A DNA stretch of 64,000 bases from Aurantiacibacter sediminis. Lineage in GTDB: Bacteria > Pseudomonadota > Alphaproteobacteria > Sphingomonadales > Sphingomonadaceae. Where the stretch lies: positions 124,001 through 188,000 of the forward strand of contig NZ_JAEANY010000001.1 in assembly GCF_016019885.1 (NCBI RefSeq), read 5' to 3'. Within the stretch, counting starts at the first letter, position 1. Each line of letters starts with the position of its first letter. Made by a program: the position numbers and the translations under genes. Positions 41,847 through 50,560 of this stretch are shown here, piece after piece. A model generated the notes under the pieces. The model worked only from the letters and a program-made list of their open reading frames with translations. It was not told where the DNA came from and made no database searches.

Positions 41847-42269
41847 ATGACCAAGCTATTTGCAACCGCAGCCGCTGGCGTCGCCCTTGCCATCTCGGCT
41901 CCGGCACTGGCGCAAGACCGCGACGAACGCATGCAGCAGCGCTCCGACGAAGCTTTTGCCGAATTGGTTGAAGACCGCGAGCGCTCCGGCGAAGCACAGA
42001 CCTGCATCAGCATTTTCAATTCCAATCGCCTGCAAGTGGTGGAGCATGTCGGCCTCGCCTATCGCAGGGGCGATACGCTGTGGGTTGCCCGCACAACCGA
42101 ACCCGATGCCATTGGGCCGTGGGATGTTCCCATTATCGAGCGGTATGGCAGCCAGCTTTGCCGCAACGATGTGACGCGCCTGATCGATCGTTCGAGCGGT
42201 GTTTTTTCCGGCGTGGTATTCTTTGAAGATTGGGTGCCTTACACCGAAGTGGATAGCGCAGAAGGCTGA
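41847..42269 (+). CDS. Periplasmic hypothetical protein
   Basis: A 140-residue protein with a clear Sec signal (MTKLFATAAAGVALAISAPA, cleavage after LAQ). The mature part has TCISIFNSNRLQVVEHVGLA, YRRGDTLWVART and a second Cys (SQLCRNDV), probably a disulfide-linked small beta domain. AGGAG is 7 nt before ATG 41847. No family recognised, though short proteins of this type are common in Erythrobacteraceae. Confidence 0.72.
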   Translation: MTKLFATAAAGVALAISAPALAQDRDERMQQRSDEAFAELVEDRERSGEAQTCISIFNSNRLQVVEHVGLAYRRGDTLWVARTTEPDAIGPWDVPIIERYGSQLCRNDVTRLIDRSSGVFSGVVFFEDWVPYTEVDSAEG

Positions 42270-42286
42270 GCCACGGCGCGCGTCCG

Positions 42287-42841
42287 ATGGCACTCGCACA
42301 GAGGCGTTGGGCCGCGAACCTGCTTTATTTCTGGTTTCACGAGCTTTCGCCTGCCGATTGGTGGGGCGGATCGCAAGAGGTGGATCGGGAATGTGAAAAG
42401 CGCTTCCGGCCAGAGCTGGAGGCGCTTTCGTCTTTGCGGCCTGAAAACTTCGTAGCCGATCCGCAAGTGGCGCTTGCCGCGGTGCTGCTATTCGACCAGA
42501 TGCCGCGCAACATCTATCGCGGCACGGCCAGGGCGTTCGCTTTCGATCCTCTGGCCCGCGATATAACGCATTACGCGCTCGACTTCGGCTGTGACCTCCT
42601 ATTGCCGCCGCGCCGCGCACAATTCCTCGCCATGCCCCTGATGCATAGTGAGGACATTGCGGACCAATTGCGCTCGCTGGAGGCTTTCCGGCGGATCAGG
42701 GATGGGAGCAATCTCAGCTTTGCGCGGAGCCACTACCGCATGATTGCGCGCTTCGGGCGTTTCCCGCATCGCAACGATATTTTAGAGCGGAAAACCACAC
42801 CTGCGGAACAGCGCGCTATCGATGCAGGGTTTAGCTGGTAG
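42287..42841 (+). CDS. DUF924 family protein
   Basis: A 184-residue DUF924 protein. LLYFWFHELSPADWWGGSQE at the N-terminus, VLLFDQMPRNIYRGTARAFA in the middle and FPHRNDILERKTTPAEQ near the end are the three conserved blocks. The family is all-helical with a TPR-like fold, sometimes related to purine or lipid functions, but no activity is established. It starts 17 bp after the previous gene and ends next to a convergent gene. Confidence 0.9.
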   Translation: MALAQRRWAANLLYFWFHELSPADWWGGSQEVDRECEKRFRPELEALSSLRPENFVADPQVALAAVLLFDQMPRNIYRGTARAFAFDPLARDITHYALDFGCDLLLPPRRAQFLAMPLMHSEDIADQLRSLEAFRRIRDGSNLSFARSHYRMIARFGRFPHRNDILERKTTPAEQRAIDAGFSW

Positions 42842-42842
42842 C

Positions 42843-43631
42843 TCAGCCTTTCGGCTTCACCAGTTTTTCCGGGCGCATGCGTTTCGCTTCTTCGAAGAGG
42901 CCGTATGTCTTGTTCACATAGTTCGACACATCGGTGATCGAATTGACGTAGCTTTCCAGCTCTTCGGTCATTTCCTGCTCGACCAGCCGAACGCGTGCCG
43001 AGGGATTTTCCGTTTCGAAGGAGACGTAGAACCAAGGCTCACCTCGCTTCAGCACGAGCGGTTTGGAAATGTCATACCACTCGAATGCCCATGCGAGCGG
43101 GCGCGGCCAGATATGGATGGGAAAACGTCCACCCATCTGCACTCCCGGGCGCGGGGTGGGAAACCAATGCAGATAAGGAGCGGTCTGGACCACATAGCAG
43201 GGCTGGTCCGCCACGAAGACGTAAGGCGCGGTGAACTGTACGATGGGCCGATTTGGATCGCGCCATTCATTGGGCGGCTGGACGATAAACAGGTTCGCGC
43301 GCCCTTGCGGGCGCATTCCCGATTTCTCGCCATCGGCATCGTTGAGCTGGATCTGCCCCTGTGCATTCTTCTCGAATTTCAGAGTGAGGTCGACCGGGCA
43401 GGGAATTACGAAATGGCGGCGATCGAAGTCGATGGCAGCGGGGCAGGCCTGGATGCTTTTGGCAGAAGCGGCCTTGGGATCGGAGCGGCTGAATGTCTTA
43501 GGCGGCGCCCAGATGGCATCACCATTGCCCGGCCAGCGCACTGTCCAGCCGACGGTCACCGTGCGCGGTTTGCCACGTGCCTCTGCCTCATCCGCACCGG
43601 CATCCTCGGCAAAGTAATCATCCCAACTCAT
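42843..43631 (-). CDS. Hypothetical protein (262 aa)
   Basis: A 262-residue cytoplasmic protein with no signal or membrane helix. It has VGWTVRWPGNGDAIWAPPKT, HFVIPCPVDLTLKFEKNAQG, QFTAPYVFVADQPCYVVQTA and WYDISKPLVLKRGEPWFYVS, a Trp/Pro-rich beta pattern, and an acidic-basic C-terminal helix. I do not recognise it. Similar long proteins in marine alphaproteobacteria and their phages come to mind, but I cannot confirm that. It is 9 bp from nth on the same strand and convergent with DUF924. Confidence 0.65.
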   Translation of the reverse strand: MSWDDYFAEDAGADEAEARGKPRTVTVGWTVRWPGNGDAIWAPPKTFSRSDPKAASAKSIQACPAAIDFDRRHFVIPCPVDLTLKFEKNAQGQIQLNDADGEKSGMRPQGRANLFIVQPPNEWRDPNRPIVQFTAPYVFVADQPCYVVQTAPYLHWFPTPRPGVQMGGRFPIHIWPRPLAWAFEWYDISKPLVLKRGEPWFYVSFETENPSARVRLVEQEMTEELESYVNSITDVSNYVNKTYGLFEEAKRMRPEKLVKPKG

Positions 43632-43640
43632 GCATTCCCC

Positions 43641-44288
43641 TCAGGTCGTTTCGGCATAAAACTCGCATAGGTCGCTCACCGGGCATTCCCCGCATTTGGG
43701 GCTGCGCGATAGGCAGATGCGCTTGCCGAACTGGATGAGCCAGAAGTGCCCATCGCGCAAGGCCCACTCCGGCGTTCTGTCTTCCAGCTGCTCCGCGGTC
43801 TTCTCGGCGGTTTTCGCATCGGTCAGCCCGATGCGGTTGCACACCCGGTGGACATGCGTGTCGACCGCGATCACGTCCTCATCGAAGACAAAGCTCATCA
43901 CGATATCGGCGCATTTCCGGCCAATGCCCGGCAGGCCGAGCAGTCCCTCCCGTGTGCGCGGCACGACACCATCGTGGTCGGCAAGCAGCGCGGTGCAGAA
44001 CTTGCGGATGTTGCGCGCCTTGTTGTTGTAGAGCCCACACGGCTTGATCGCTGCGGCGACCTCCTCATCGCTCAGCGCGAGCATCTGCTGCGGCGTGCGC
44101 GCAAGGGCGAACAGCGCCTTGCTGGCCTTCGCCGTATTACTGTCCAGCGACTGGGCAGAGAGCATGCACGAAATGCAGCTGCGGAACGGATCGGGTTGCC
44201 CCTTGGGCCCTTTAGCGTCCTTTGTCCGCCCGGGCATGGCCTTGGCCAGGCGGCGATAGACCTCTTCAACTTGCTGCGTCGAAATCAC
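43641..44288 (-). CDS. nth: Endonuclease III
   Basis: A 215-residue DNA glycosylase/AP lyase for oxidised pyrimidines. The helix-hairpin-helix GLLGLPGIGRKCADIVMSFV contains the catalytic Lys, and VIAVDTHVHRVCNRIGLTD the catalytic Asp. The C-terminal Cys cluster CLSRSPKCGECPVSDLC binds [4Fe-4S]. The start is GTG 44288, overlapping the stop of the ene-reductase gene as GTGA. A second Nth-type gene lies on the other side of that gene. Confidence 0.94.
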   Translation of the reverse strand: MISTQQVEEVYRRLAKAMPGRTKDAKGPKGQPDPFRSCISCMLSAQSLDSNTAKASKALFALARTPQQMLALSDEEVAAAIKPCGLYNNKARNIRKFCTALLADHDGVVPRTREGLLGLPGIGRKCADIVMSFVFDEDVIAVDTHVHRVCNRIGLTDAKTAEKTAEQLEDRTPEWALRDGHFWLIQFGKRICLSRSPKCGECPVSDLCEFYAETT

Positions 44289-45442
44289 GCGGGTAGCGGA
44301 TCGTCGACTTTTTCCAGCGTCGGATAGTCGGTGTAGCCCTCCGCGCCGCCGCCATAGAAAGTGTCCTCATCGGGATCGTTATATGGGCCGCCCTGGGCAA
44401 TACGCTCAGGCAAATCGGGGTTGGCGAGAAACAGGCGACCGAACGTAATGCCATCGGCGCGGTCATCGCTGATCCACTGTGCGGCCTCATCCGGTTCAAA
44501 ATTGCCGTTGGCGATGAAGAACCCGTCGAATGCTTCACGCATGGACTTCATAATGCGATCGCTCTTCTCACCCTCTTCGCCGCCTGTGTGCGAATTGGGG
44601 CGGATGACATGCAGATAGGCCAGCCCGCGTCCGGAAAGTATTTTCGCCGCCTCGGGATAGGTTTCTTCAGGCTTCGCGTCGGAAGTACCGCCCGGCCCGC
44701 CCATCGGCGAGAGACGCACACCCACCCGCTCCGGCGAAAGCTCGTCGCAGACTGCGGCGACAACCTCTTCCATCAGGCGGAGGCGGTTTTGAAGCGACCC
44801 GCCATAGTCGTCATCGCGGTGATTGGTTTCGGAGCGGATGAACTGATCGATTAGATAATTGTTGGCGCAGTGCACTTCGACACCATCAAACCCCGCCTTT
44901 GCCGCGCAGCGGGCAGCATGGCGGTAATCTTCGATCAGTCCGGGAATTTCATCGGTACGCAGCGCGCGTGCTTGCTCGAAGGAAACTTGCGGGCCATCTT
45001 GATGATGATCACCAACAAAAGCCTTACCTTCCGGGGTCCATGCACTTGCCGACACAGGCTGTCCGCCATCGGGCTGGAAAACCGGATGCGAGATCGCACC
45101 GACATGCCACAGCTGGCAGAAAATCCGCCCCCCGGCGTTGTGCACAGCATCGGTTACCAGCTTCCAGCTTTCGACCTGTTCGTCAGTGTAGATGCCCGGT
45201 GTCCAGGCATAGCCCTGCCCCTGCTGGCTGATCTGGGTGGCTTCCGAAACGATCACGCCCGCACTGGCGCGCTGCGCGTAATAGAGCGCGTGCAGCGCGG
45301 TTTGGGTGTTGTCGTCCGCTTCGGACCGGCTGCGCGTCAGCGGTGCCATGAAAATCCGGTTATCGGTGGTGAGCGCGCCGACATGGCCCGGCTTGAAAAG
45401 CGCGGAAAGGCTTCGATCGGATGGCATAACGGTGTCGGGCAT
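44285..45442 (-). CDS. Old yellow enzyme family alkene reductase (NemA-like)
   Basis: A 385-residue FMN oxidoreductase. LFKPGHVGALTTDNRIFMAP and LTRSRSEADDNTQTALHALYYAQRAS open it. QLWHVGAISHPVFQPDGGQP, the active-site region GFDGVEVHCANNYLIDQFIR, SETNHRDDDYGGSLQNR and ITFGRLFLANPDLPER follow. The pattern is His-x-x-Asn (HCANNYL) as in classical OYE. It reduces activated C=C bonds; the natural substrate is unknown. ATG 45442 has GGAG 7 nt upstream. Coupled to nth by overlap. Confidence 0.9.
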   Translation of the reverse strand: MPDTVMPSDRSLSALFKPGHVGALTTDNRIFMAPLTRSRSEADDNTQTALHALYYAQRASAGVIVSEATQISQQGQGYAWTPGIYTDEQVESWKLVTDAVHNAGGRIFCQLWHVGAISHPVFQPDGGQPVSASAWTPEGKAFVGDHHQDGPQVSFEQARALRTDEIPGLIEDYRHAARCAAKAGFDGVEVHCANNYLIDQFIRSETNHRDDDYGGSLQNRLRLMEEVVAAVCDELSPERVGVRLSPMGGPGGTSDAKPEETYPEAAKILSGRGLAYLHVIRPNSHTGGEEGEKSDRIMKSMREAFDGFFIANGNFEPDEAAQWISDDRADGITFGRLFLANPDLPERIAQGGPYNDPDEDTFYGGGAEGYTDYPTLEKVDDPLPA

Positions 45443-45525
45443 TGGCGGGCTCCATAGGCAAAGCGATAAAAACCGATTTGCTTTGCGAACGGCGCACGGG
45501 CCGCGACGGTTCCCCTGAACCGCGC

Positions 45526-46239
45526 TCAGCGCGTTGGAATGAGCGCCGAGCCGGTTTCGCAATCGCCAAGGATCGGACAAGCTTCGCAATGCGCGTTTCG
45601 CGGCCTGCAATGGACCTGACCAAGGCGTTTCACCAGCAGGTGATGCTCATCGATATCCTCCGCGCTCCACTCCTGCGGCAAGAGCGGCATCAGCGCATCG
45701 TAGGCGCGCGCGGTGTCCGCCTTGGGCGGGATAAGCCCGGTGCGCTGCATCACCCGGCGATGGTGCCCGTCGATTACCAGCGCACGGCGGCAAAAGATAC
45801 TGGTGTTCATGACGCCTGCAGCAATCTTGCGACCCACGCCGGGCAGGTCCTCCAGCCATTGCATGGCCACATCATCGGGCAGGTTAGAGAGGTGGCGCAA
45901 ATCCACTGCCCCGCGTTCATCACGGATCTTGCGAAAGCTGGCGCGCAGCCGCTCTGCCGCGACCGAAGGGAAAGTCTGGCCCTGCAACAGCTCTTCCAGC
46001 TCACCGAGATCGGCATCGGCCACCGCATCCCAGCTGCCATAGCGCGCCTTGATCGCATCGGTGGAGGCGTTTGAAATCGCGGTCTTGCTCTGCGCGCCGA
46101 TTACCCCCTGCACCAGCACCCACACCGGATCGCGGCGCTTGTCATCGGGACGAATGATCCGCCCGAACGCCCGGATCAGCGTCGCCTGAATGCGCTCCAG
46201 CGTATCAGTGCGCGGATCGGGGCCGAAGGGGAGTTGCAT
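45526..46239 (-). CDS. Second Nth-type HhH-GPD base-excision DNA glycosylase
   Basis: A 237-residue protein with the same plan as Nth but clearly different sequence. It has VWVLVQGVIGAQSKTAISNA, helix-hairpin-helix LEDLPGVGRKIAAGVMN (Lys present), LVIDGHHRRVMQRTGL (Asp present) and a [4Fe-4S] cluster CRPRNAHCEACPILGDC. It probably removes damaged bases, but the specificity may differ from Nth. It lies 28 bp after guaA on the same strand, with the ene-reductase gene next. Confidence 0.88.
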   Translation of the reverse strand: MQLPFGPDPRTDTLERIQATLIRAFGRIIRPDDKRRDPVWVLVQGVIGAQSKTAISNASTDAIKARYGSWDAVADADLGELEELLQGQTFPSVAAERLRASFRKIRDERGAVDLRHLSNLPDDVAMQWLEDLPGVGRKIAAGVMNTSIFCRRALVIDGHHRRVMQRTGLIPPKADTARAYDALMPLLPQEWSAEDIDEHHLLVKRLGQVHCRPRNAHCEACPILGDCETGSALIPTR

Positions 46240-46267
46240 GAAGTCGAAATGCCGACGCTGGAGTGTA

Positions 46268-47842
46268 TCATTCCCACTCGATCGTGCCGGGCGGCTTGCT
46301 CGTATAGTCGTAGACCACGCGGTTGATGCCCTGCACTTCGTTCACGATGCGGGTCGCACACTGCGTTAGGAAGCTCGCATCGAAGGGGTACACGTCGGCG
46401 GTCATGCCGTCGGTGCTGGTTACGGCGCGAAGGCCGCAGACACTGTCATAGGTGCGGTGGTCGCCCATCACGCCGACCGTGCGGACGGGGAGCAGGACTG
46501 CGAAGGCCTGCCAGATTGCGTCATACAATCCGGCATTGCGGATTTCCTCGAGATAGATCGCGTCCGCCTTGCGCAGGATATCGCAGCGTTCTTTCGTGAC
46601 TTCGCCCGGAATGCGGATCGCGAGGCCGGGGCCGGGGAACGGGTGGCGGCCGACGAATATGTCCGGCAGGCCGAGCTCGCGGCCGAGTTCGCGTACTTCG
46701 TCCTTGAACAGTTCGCGCAAGGGCTCGACCAGTTTCATATTCATGCGTTCGGGCAGGCCGCCGACATTGTGGTGGCTCTTGATGGTCACCGAAGGTCCAC
46801 CGGTGAAGCTGACGCTTTCGATCACGTCGGGATAGAGCGTGCCTTGCGCGAGGAAATCGGCGCCGCCGATCTTTTTCGCCTCTTCCTCGAACACATTGAT
46901 GAATTCGCCACCGATGAATTTGCGCTTCCTTTCGGGATCGGTCTCGCCTGCGAGGCCTTTCATGAAGCGTTCTTCCGCATCCACCACGACGAGCGGTATA
47001 TTGTAATGATCGCGGAACATGGTTTCGACCTGTTCGCGCTCATTCAAACGCAACAGACCGTGATCGACGAAGACGCAAGTCAGCTGGTCGCCGATGGCCT
47101 CGTGGATCAGGATTGCCGCGACGGAAGAATCGACCCCGCCCGACAGGCCGCAGATCACGCGCCCGTCGCCCACCTGCTCGCGGATTTCGGCGACTTTGGT
47201 CTCGCGATAGGCAGCCATGGTCCAGTCGCCGGCGAGGCCGCATACCTTGTGCACGAAATTGGCTAGCAGCTTGCCGCCATCGGGCGTGTGAACGACTTCA
47301 GGGTGGAACTGCGTGCCGTAATATTTACGGGCTTCATCGGCGATCACCGCGAAAGGTGCGCCATCGCTGGTGGCGACGATTTCGAAGCCGGGCGCAAATT
47401 TGGTGACCTTGTCGCCGTGGCTCATCCAGACCTGATGTCGCTCGCCTTCCTGCCAGAGTCCGTCGAACAGCGCGCAGTCCTTCGTCACCGTCAAGAAAGC
47501 CCGGCCGAATTCGCCGCCCTCGCCCGTCTCATGCCCGGGGCGAACTTCGCCGCCCAATTGGTGGCTCATCACCTGCTGGCCGTAGCAAATGCCAAGGATC
47601 GGGAGGCCGCTATCGAACAGCACTTGCGGCGCGCGCGGAGAGCCATCGTCAGGCACGCTGGCGGGCGATCCGGAAAGGATAATCCCCTTGGGCTTCATCC
47701 GATGAAACGCCTCTTCGGCCATGCTGAAGGGCGCGATTTCGGAATAGACGCCTGCCTCGCGCACGCGGCGTGCAATCAGCTGGGTAACCTGGCTGCCGAA
47801 ATCGACGATAAGGATGGAATCAGGGAGATGGTCGTGCTGCAT
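46268..47842 (-). CDS. guaA: GMP synthase (glutamine-hydrolysing)
   Basis: A 524-residue enzyme converting XMP to GMP. The N-terminal class I amidotransferase has the nucleophile in [20 protein letters not shown]. The synthase part has the PP-loop [20 protein letters not shown]. The C-terminal dimer domain ends [18 protein letters not shown], the universal GuaA ending. Length is standard. It lies upstream of the second nth-type gene, with a 60-bp gap from the PAS-protein gene. Confidence 0.97.
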   Translation of the reverse strand: MQHDHLPDSILIVDFGSQVTQLIARRVREAGVYSEIAPFSMAEEAFHRMKPKGIILSGSPASVPDDGSPRAPQVLFDSGLPILGICYGQQVMSHQLGGEVRPGHETGEGGEFGRAFLTVTKDCALFDGLWQEGERHQVWMSHGDKVTKFAPGFEIVATSDGAPFAVIADEARKYYGTQFHPEVVHTPDGGKLLANFVHKVCGLAGDWTMAAYRETKVAEIREQVGDGRVICGLSGGVDSSVAAILIHEAIGDQLTCVFVDHGLLRLNEREQVETMFRDHYNIPLVVVDAEERFMKGLAGETDPERKRKFIGGEFINVFEEEAKKIGGADFLAQGTLYPDVIESVSFTGGPSVTIKSHHNVGGLPERMNMKLVEPLRELFKDEVRELGRELGLPDIFVGRHPFPGPGLAIRIPGEVTKERCDILRKADAIYLEEIRNAGLYDAIWQAFAVLLPVRTVGVMGDHRTYDSVCGLRAVTSTDGMTADVYPFDASFLTQCATRIVNEVQGINRVVYDYTSKPPGTIEWE

Positions 47843-47903
47843 TGCGGCGGGTTAAGGCGCGCCGCGCCGACTGGCAAGCGTGCAGGCCCGGCGAGGTGCC
47901 GCA

Positions 47904-48452
47904 TTATTCCTGCTGTGAAGAAATGTGATCCCCTGTCGCCGGCGCGTTGTCGCTCGCACCGTCGGCGCTGGTAGCAGTGCCGGTTTCAATGAAAATGCCG
48001 AAGACGGCGATGACTGTGCCGGTAACATTCGTCTGGCACATGCCGCGCGACACGACGCGTTTCTCTTCGCCATCGTCGCAAATAATCCGGGCGCTGAATT
48101 CATAATCATCGCCGCGCGCCAGCGCCCTATCGACCGATCGCTGCACCATTTCGCGATCCGATGGGTGGTAATAGGAAATGGCCGCATCCATGGCCGGTGC
48201 GCCTTTGGCCGGATCGCGCCGATGAATGTCGAACACCCGTTTCGACCAGAAGATCTCACGCGTTTGCAGGTCGATCGACCACGTTCCTATGCCTCCAAGA
48301 CGCTCGGCAGCGAGCAGCGTGGTCTTGGTCCGCTCACAAGACCGGCGGAGATTGGCAAGCTCGGACGGCAAACGCCCCAGCGCGATAAGCACGATGATCG
48401 CGAGGACACTGAGTGTCACGCCAAGGATTAGAATGAAGACGCCACTTTCCAT
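47904..48452 (-). CDS. Membrane-anchored PAS-domain protein
   Basis: A 182-residue protein with one N-terminal membrane helix (FILILGVTLSVLAIIVLIAL) and a coiled segment, followed by a PAS_3-type domain. ERLGGIGTWSIDLQTREIFW, the SYYHPSDREMVQRSVDRALA segment and YEFSARIICDDGEEKRVVSR are typical. No kinase, GGDEF or other output domain follows, so it is a sensor without its own output. ATG 48452 is favoured by GAGGA 6 nt upstream; the frame extends farther up. It may pass a signal to another protein. Confidence 0.78.
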   Translation of the reverse strand: MESGVFILILGVTLSVLAIIVLIALGRLPSELANLRRSCERTKTTLLAAERLGGIGTWSIDLQTREIFWSKRVFDIHRRDPAKGAPAMDAAISYYHPSDREMVQRSVDRALARGDDYEFSARIICDDGEEKRVVSRGMCQTNVTGTVIAVFGIFIETGTATSADGASDNAPATGDHISSQQE

Positions 48453-48747
48453 AACAGTCCTCATGGAAAAGCTGCGGCAACCGCCGATAGCGGCCGCCAT
48501 TGCGATAATTAAAGAGGCATAGCGCACAAACGTAGAATTTTCATCCTGCTTGTCACAGGAGCACAAACAGCCGCCCGAACAGGATATTGCAAAACATGCA
48601 ACACATGTCGCTTATTTCGCATTTGAACAATATTGTTGCGCGGCCTATTTGGCGGTCATCAGACGCGCCAAGGGTAAGCGGCGCGTCGGACCAGAACCCC
48701 GATCCGGAAGGCCTCTCTCCCCCCTTCCCGTTTTCCGGATCGAAGCG
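48453..48747. other. Intergenic region with AT-rich palindromes
   Basis: No gene is seen here. An AT-rich part (48580-48650) contains ACATG-CAACA-CATGT (48594-48608) and the perfect 12-bp palindrome AACAATATTGTT (48626-48637). These are possible operator or promoter sites for the minus-strand PAS gene, or a nucleoid-protein site. The rest is ordinary GC-rich DNA, with a CCGGA/TCCGG inverted repeat near 48700-48740. Confidence 0.45.
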
Positions 48748-48784
48748 AGAATGGCCATTCCCATCCACTTGGGGTGGCCATTCT
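48748..48784. terminator. Hairpin terminator downstream of the TPR lipoprotein gene
   Basis: A perfect 10-bp stem AGAATGGCCA/TGGCCATTCT (48748-48757, 48775-48784) with an inner CCCA/TGGG stem. TGCTTT follows on the plus strand. For the minus-strand TPR gene it lies 38 nt past the stop, without a clear T-run on that side. Confidence 0.65.
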
Positions 48785-48821
48785 TGCTTTGGGGGCATTC
48801 AAAAAGCGAAAGTTTCGCGGG

Positions 48822-50444
48822 TCAGATCCGCTCGAGCAGGGCATCCATCGCGGCACGCTGGTCTGATGTCGCAAATTCGCGAATGCCGCGAATGATAGTG
48901 CGCGCCTCGGCATTGCGGCCATTGGCGACCAGCGCATTGGCATAGTGCCAGCGGATCTGCAGATTGCCCGGCGCCCCTTCGATCGCAGCGGAGAGATGCT
49001 CCAGACCAGCAGCGGCCTGACCGTTCTCCAGCAAGACCCAGCCCAAGGTATCGCGCACACGCGGATCGCGCGGAGCGAGCGCATGGGCGGCACGGGCGCG
49101 CTGCAGTGCCTCAGCATTGCGGCCCGCCTCTAGCGCTGCCAGCGCGCCATTGTTCATGATGACAGCGATCCGCTCCCCGCCATCTTCGATCAGCGAGGAA
49201 TAGAGCCGATCCGCCTCTTCATCATTCCCGGCATTGAGCGCCCTTTGCGCTGCCGACGCGCGATCGGCGAAATCATCGGGGAGGTCGCCGGGCGCAAGAC
49301 GCGCTGCAAAGCGATCCTCCTCGCCGCGTTCCTGCACCAAAGTCGATGCCAGCGCCAAAAGCTGCGGCGTGGCTGTCGCGCTATCTGCCAGCGGAACCGC
49401 TATGGCCCAAGCCTCCTCCATCTCGCCTTCTTCCATCAAAGCGCTGGCGAGCAGCGTGCTGGCATGCTGGTGCCCCGGCATCTGGCCGAGAAAATCCTGC
49501 AAATGTGCGATTGCCAGCGAGGGGAAGCCGCGCAGATAGGCAATTTCGCCCATCAGCAGGCGGCCCTGCGGAATTGCGCCAATCTCTGCCTCGGCGCTCT
49601 GGATGATGTCGTTCGCATCGTCGAGATCGCCCTGCGCAAATGCCAAGCGTGCCTGCAGCAGCAGAGCGAGAGGATGGCTTGGCGAAATGTCCAGGATCGC
49701 TTGCAAATGCGCATCGGCAGCATCGAAATCGCCCAGATCCGCTTCCACAGCAGCAATCGCAAAGCGCGCGCGCATGCTGGAGGGATGCTCTGTTGCGGCG
49801 CGCTCGTAAAACTCCTGCGCGGCGCCGTAATCGCTGCGCATAAGGCGCAATTGCCCCGCCAGCAGAAGCCCTTCGAGGCTTTCTGCGTCACTGGCGAGCG
49901 CGCGATCTGCCATTTCCTTGGCAAGGGCAGGCTGGCGCTGGGAAAGCGCCATCGCTCCGCGCAGGGCGAGCAAGCGTGCATCATCGGGATGCGCTTCAGT
50001 CGCGCTATCAGCCAAGGCCAATGCTTCATCGAAGCGGTCCGATTGGCCGAGCGCCTGTATTGCCACCCAGTGTGCCAGCGCCGTGTCGCCCGCCGTTTCT
50101 GCCAGCTCAAGCGCGGCATCGAAGTCATTCTGCAACAGGGCAGCATGCGCCTGCAGCGCGGCAAGATCGGCAGGCGGATCGGCGCGCTCTTCCAGCATTG
50201 CCAAGATACGCTCTGCCGATCTGCCATCGCCCAGTTCCAGCAGAGTGCGGGCATAAAACTCGGCCGCACGCGGATCGGCATTTTCGGCATTCATCGCATT
50301 GGCAAGCGAAATGCGCGCCGTCTGGTAATCGCGCTCCTCATAGGCGGAGAGGCCAGTTTCAAGCGGATCGGCATCGTCCAGCACGCCGCAGGCCGAGACC
50401 GTTACAGCGAGCGCAGAGGCGAGGAGAAAGGAGCGGATTTTCAT
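48822..50444 (-). CDS. TPR-repeat lipoprotein (PEP-CTERM-system-like)
   Basis: A 540-residue lipoprotein: signal MKIRSFLLASALAVTVSACG with lipobox VSAC, then about twelve tetratricopeptide repeats. Examples are SLANAMNAENADPRAAEFYA, AHLQAILDISPSHPLALLLQ and GWVLLENGQAAAGLEHLSAA. It resembles PrsT-type TPR lipoproteins of exosortase/PEP-CTERM loci, though those are often longer. The gene next to it encodes a PEP-CTERM protein. It may act as a docking scaffold for export or surface polysaccharide; no exosortase is in the window. Confidence 0.8.
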   Translation of the reverse strand: MKIRSFLLASALAVTVSACGVLDDADPLETGLSAYEERDYQTARISLANAMNAENADPRAAEFYARTLLELGDGRSAERILAMLEERADPPADLAALQAHAALLQNDFDAALELAETAGDTALAHWVAIQALGQSDRFDEALALADSATEAHPDDARLLALRGAMALSQRQPALAKEMADRALASDAESLEGLLLAGQLRLMRSDYGAAQEFYERAATEHPSSMRARFAIAAVEADLGDFDAADAHLQAILDISPSHPLALLLQARLAFAQGDLDDANDIIQSAEAEIGAIPQGRLLMGEIAYLRGFPSLAIAHLQDFLGQMPGHQHASTLLASALMEEGEMEEAWAIAVPLADSATATPQLLALASTLVQERGEEDRFAARLAPGDLPDDFADRASAAQRALNAGNDEEADRLYSSLIEDGGERIAVIMNNGALAALEAGRNAEALQRARAAHALAPRDPRVRDTLGWVLLENGQAAAGLEHLSAAIEGAPGNLQIRWHYANALVANGRNAEARTIIRGIREFATSDQRAAMDALLERI

Positions 50445-50500
50445 GGCTCGACAATAGCTTCCCGGTCTTAAAAAGCCGCTAAAAGCGGGGACGCCTCAAA

Positions 50501-50536
50501 CAAAAGCGGCGGCAGCTCTTTCGAGCCACCGCCGCC
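50501..50536 (-). terminator. Intrinsic terminator after the PEP-CTERM gene
   Basis: On the minus strand GCGGCGG pairs with CCGCCGC, followed by a small internal loop and GCTC/GAGC closed by GAAA (50535-50506). TTTTGTTTG comes next (50505 down). It begins 25 bp after the stop of the PEP-CTERM gene. Confidence 0.85.
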
Positions 50537-50560
50537 TTTCACGTTTCGCTTTTGGTGAGC

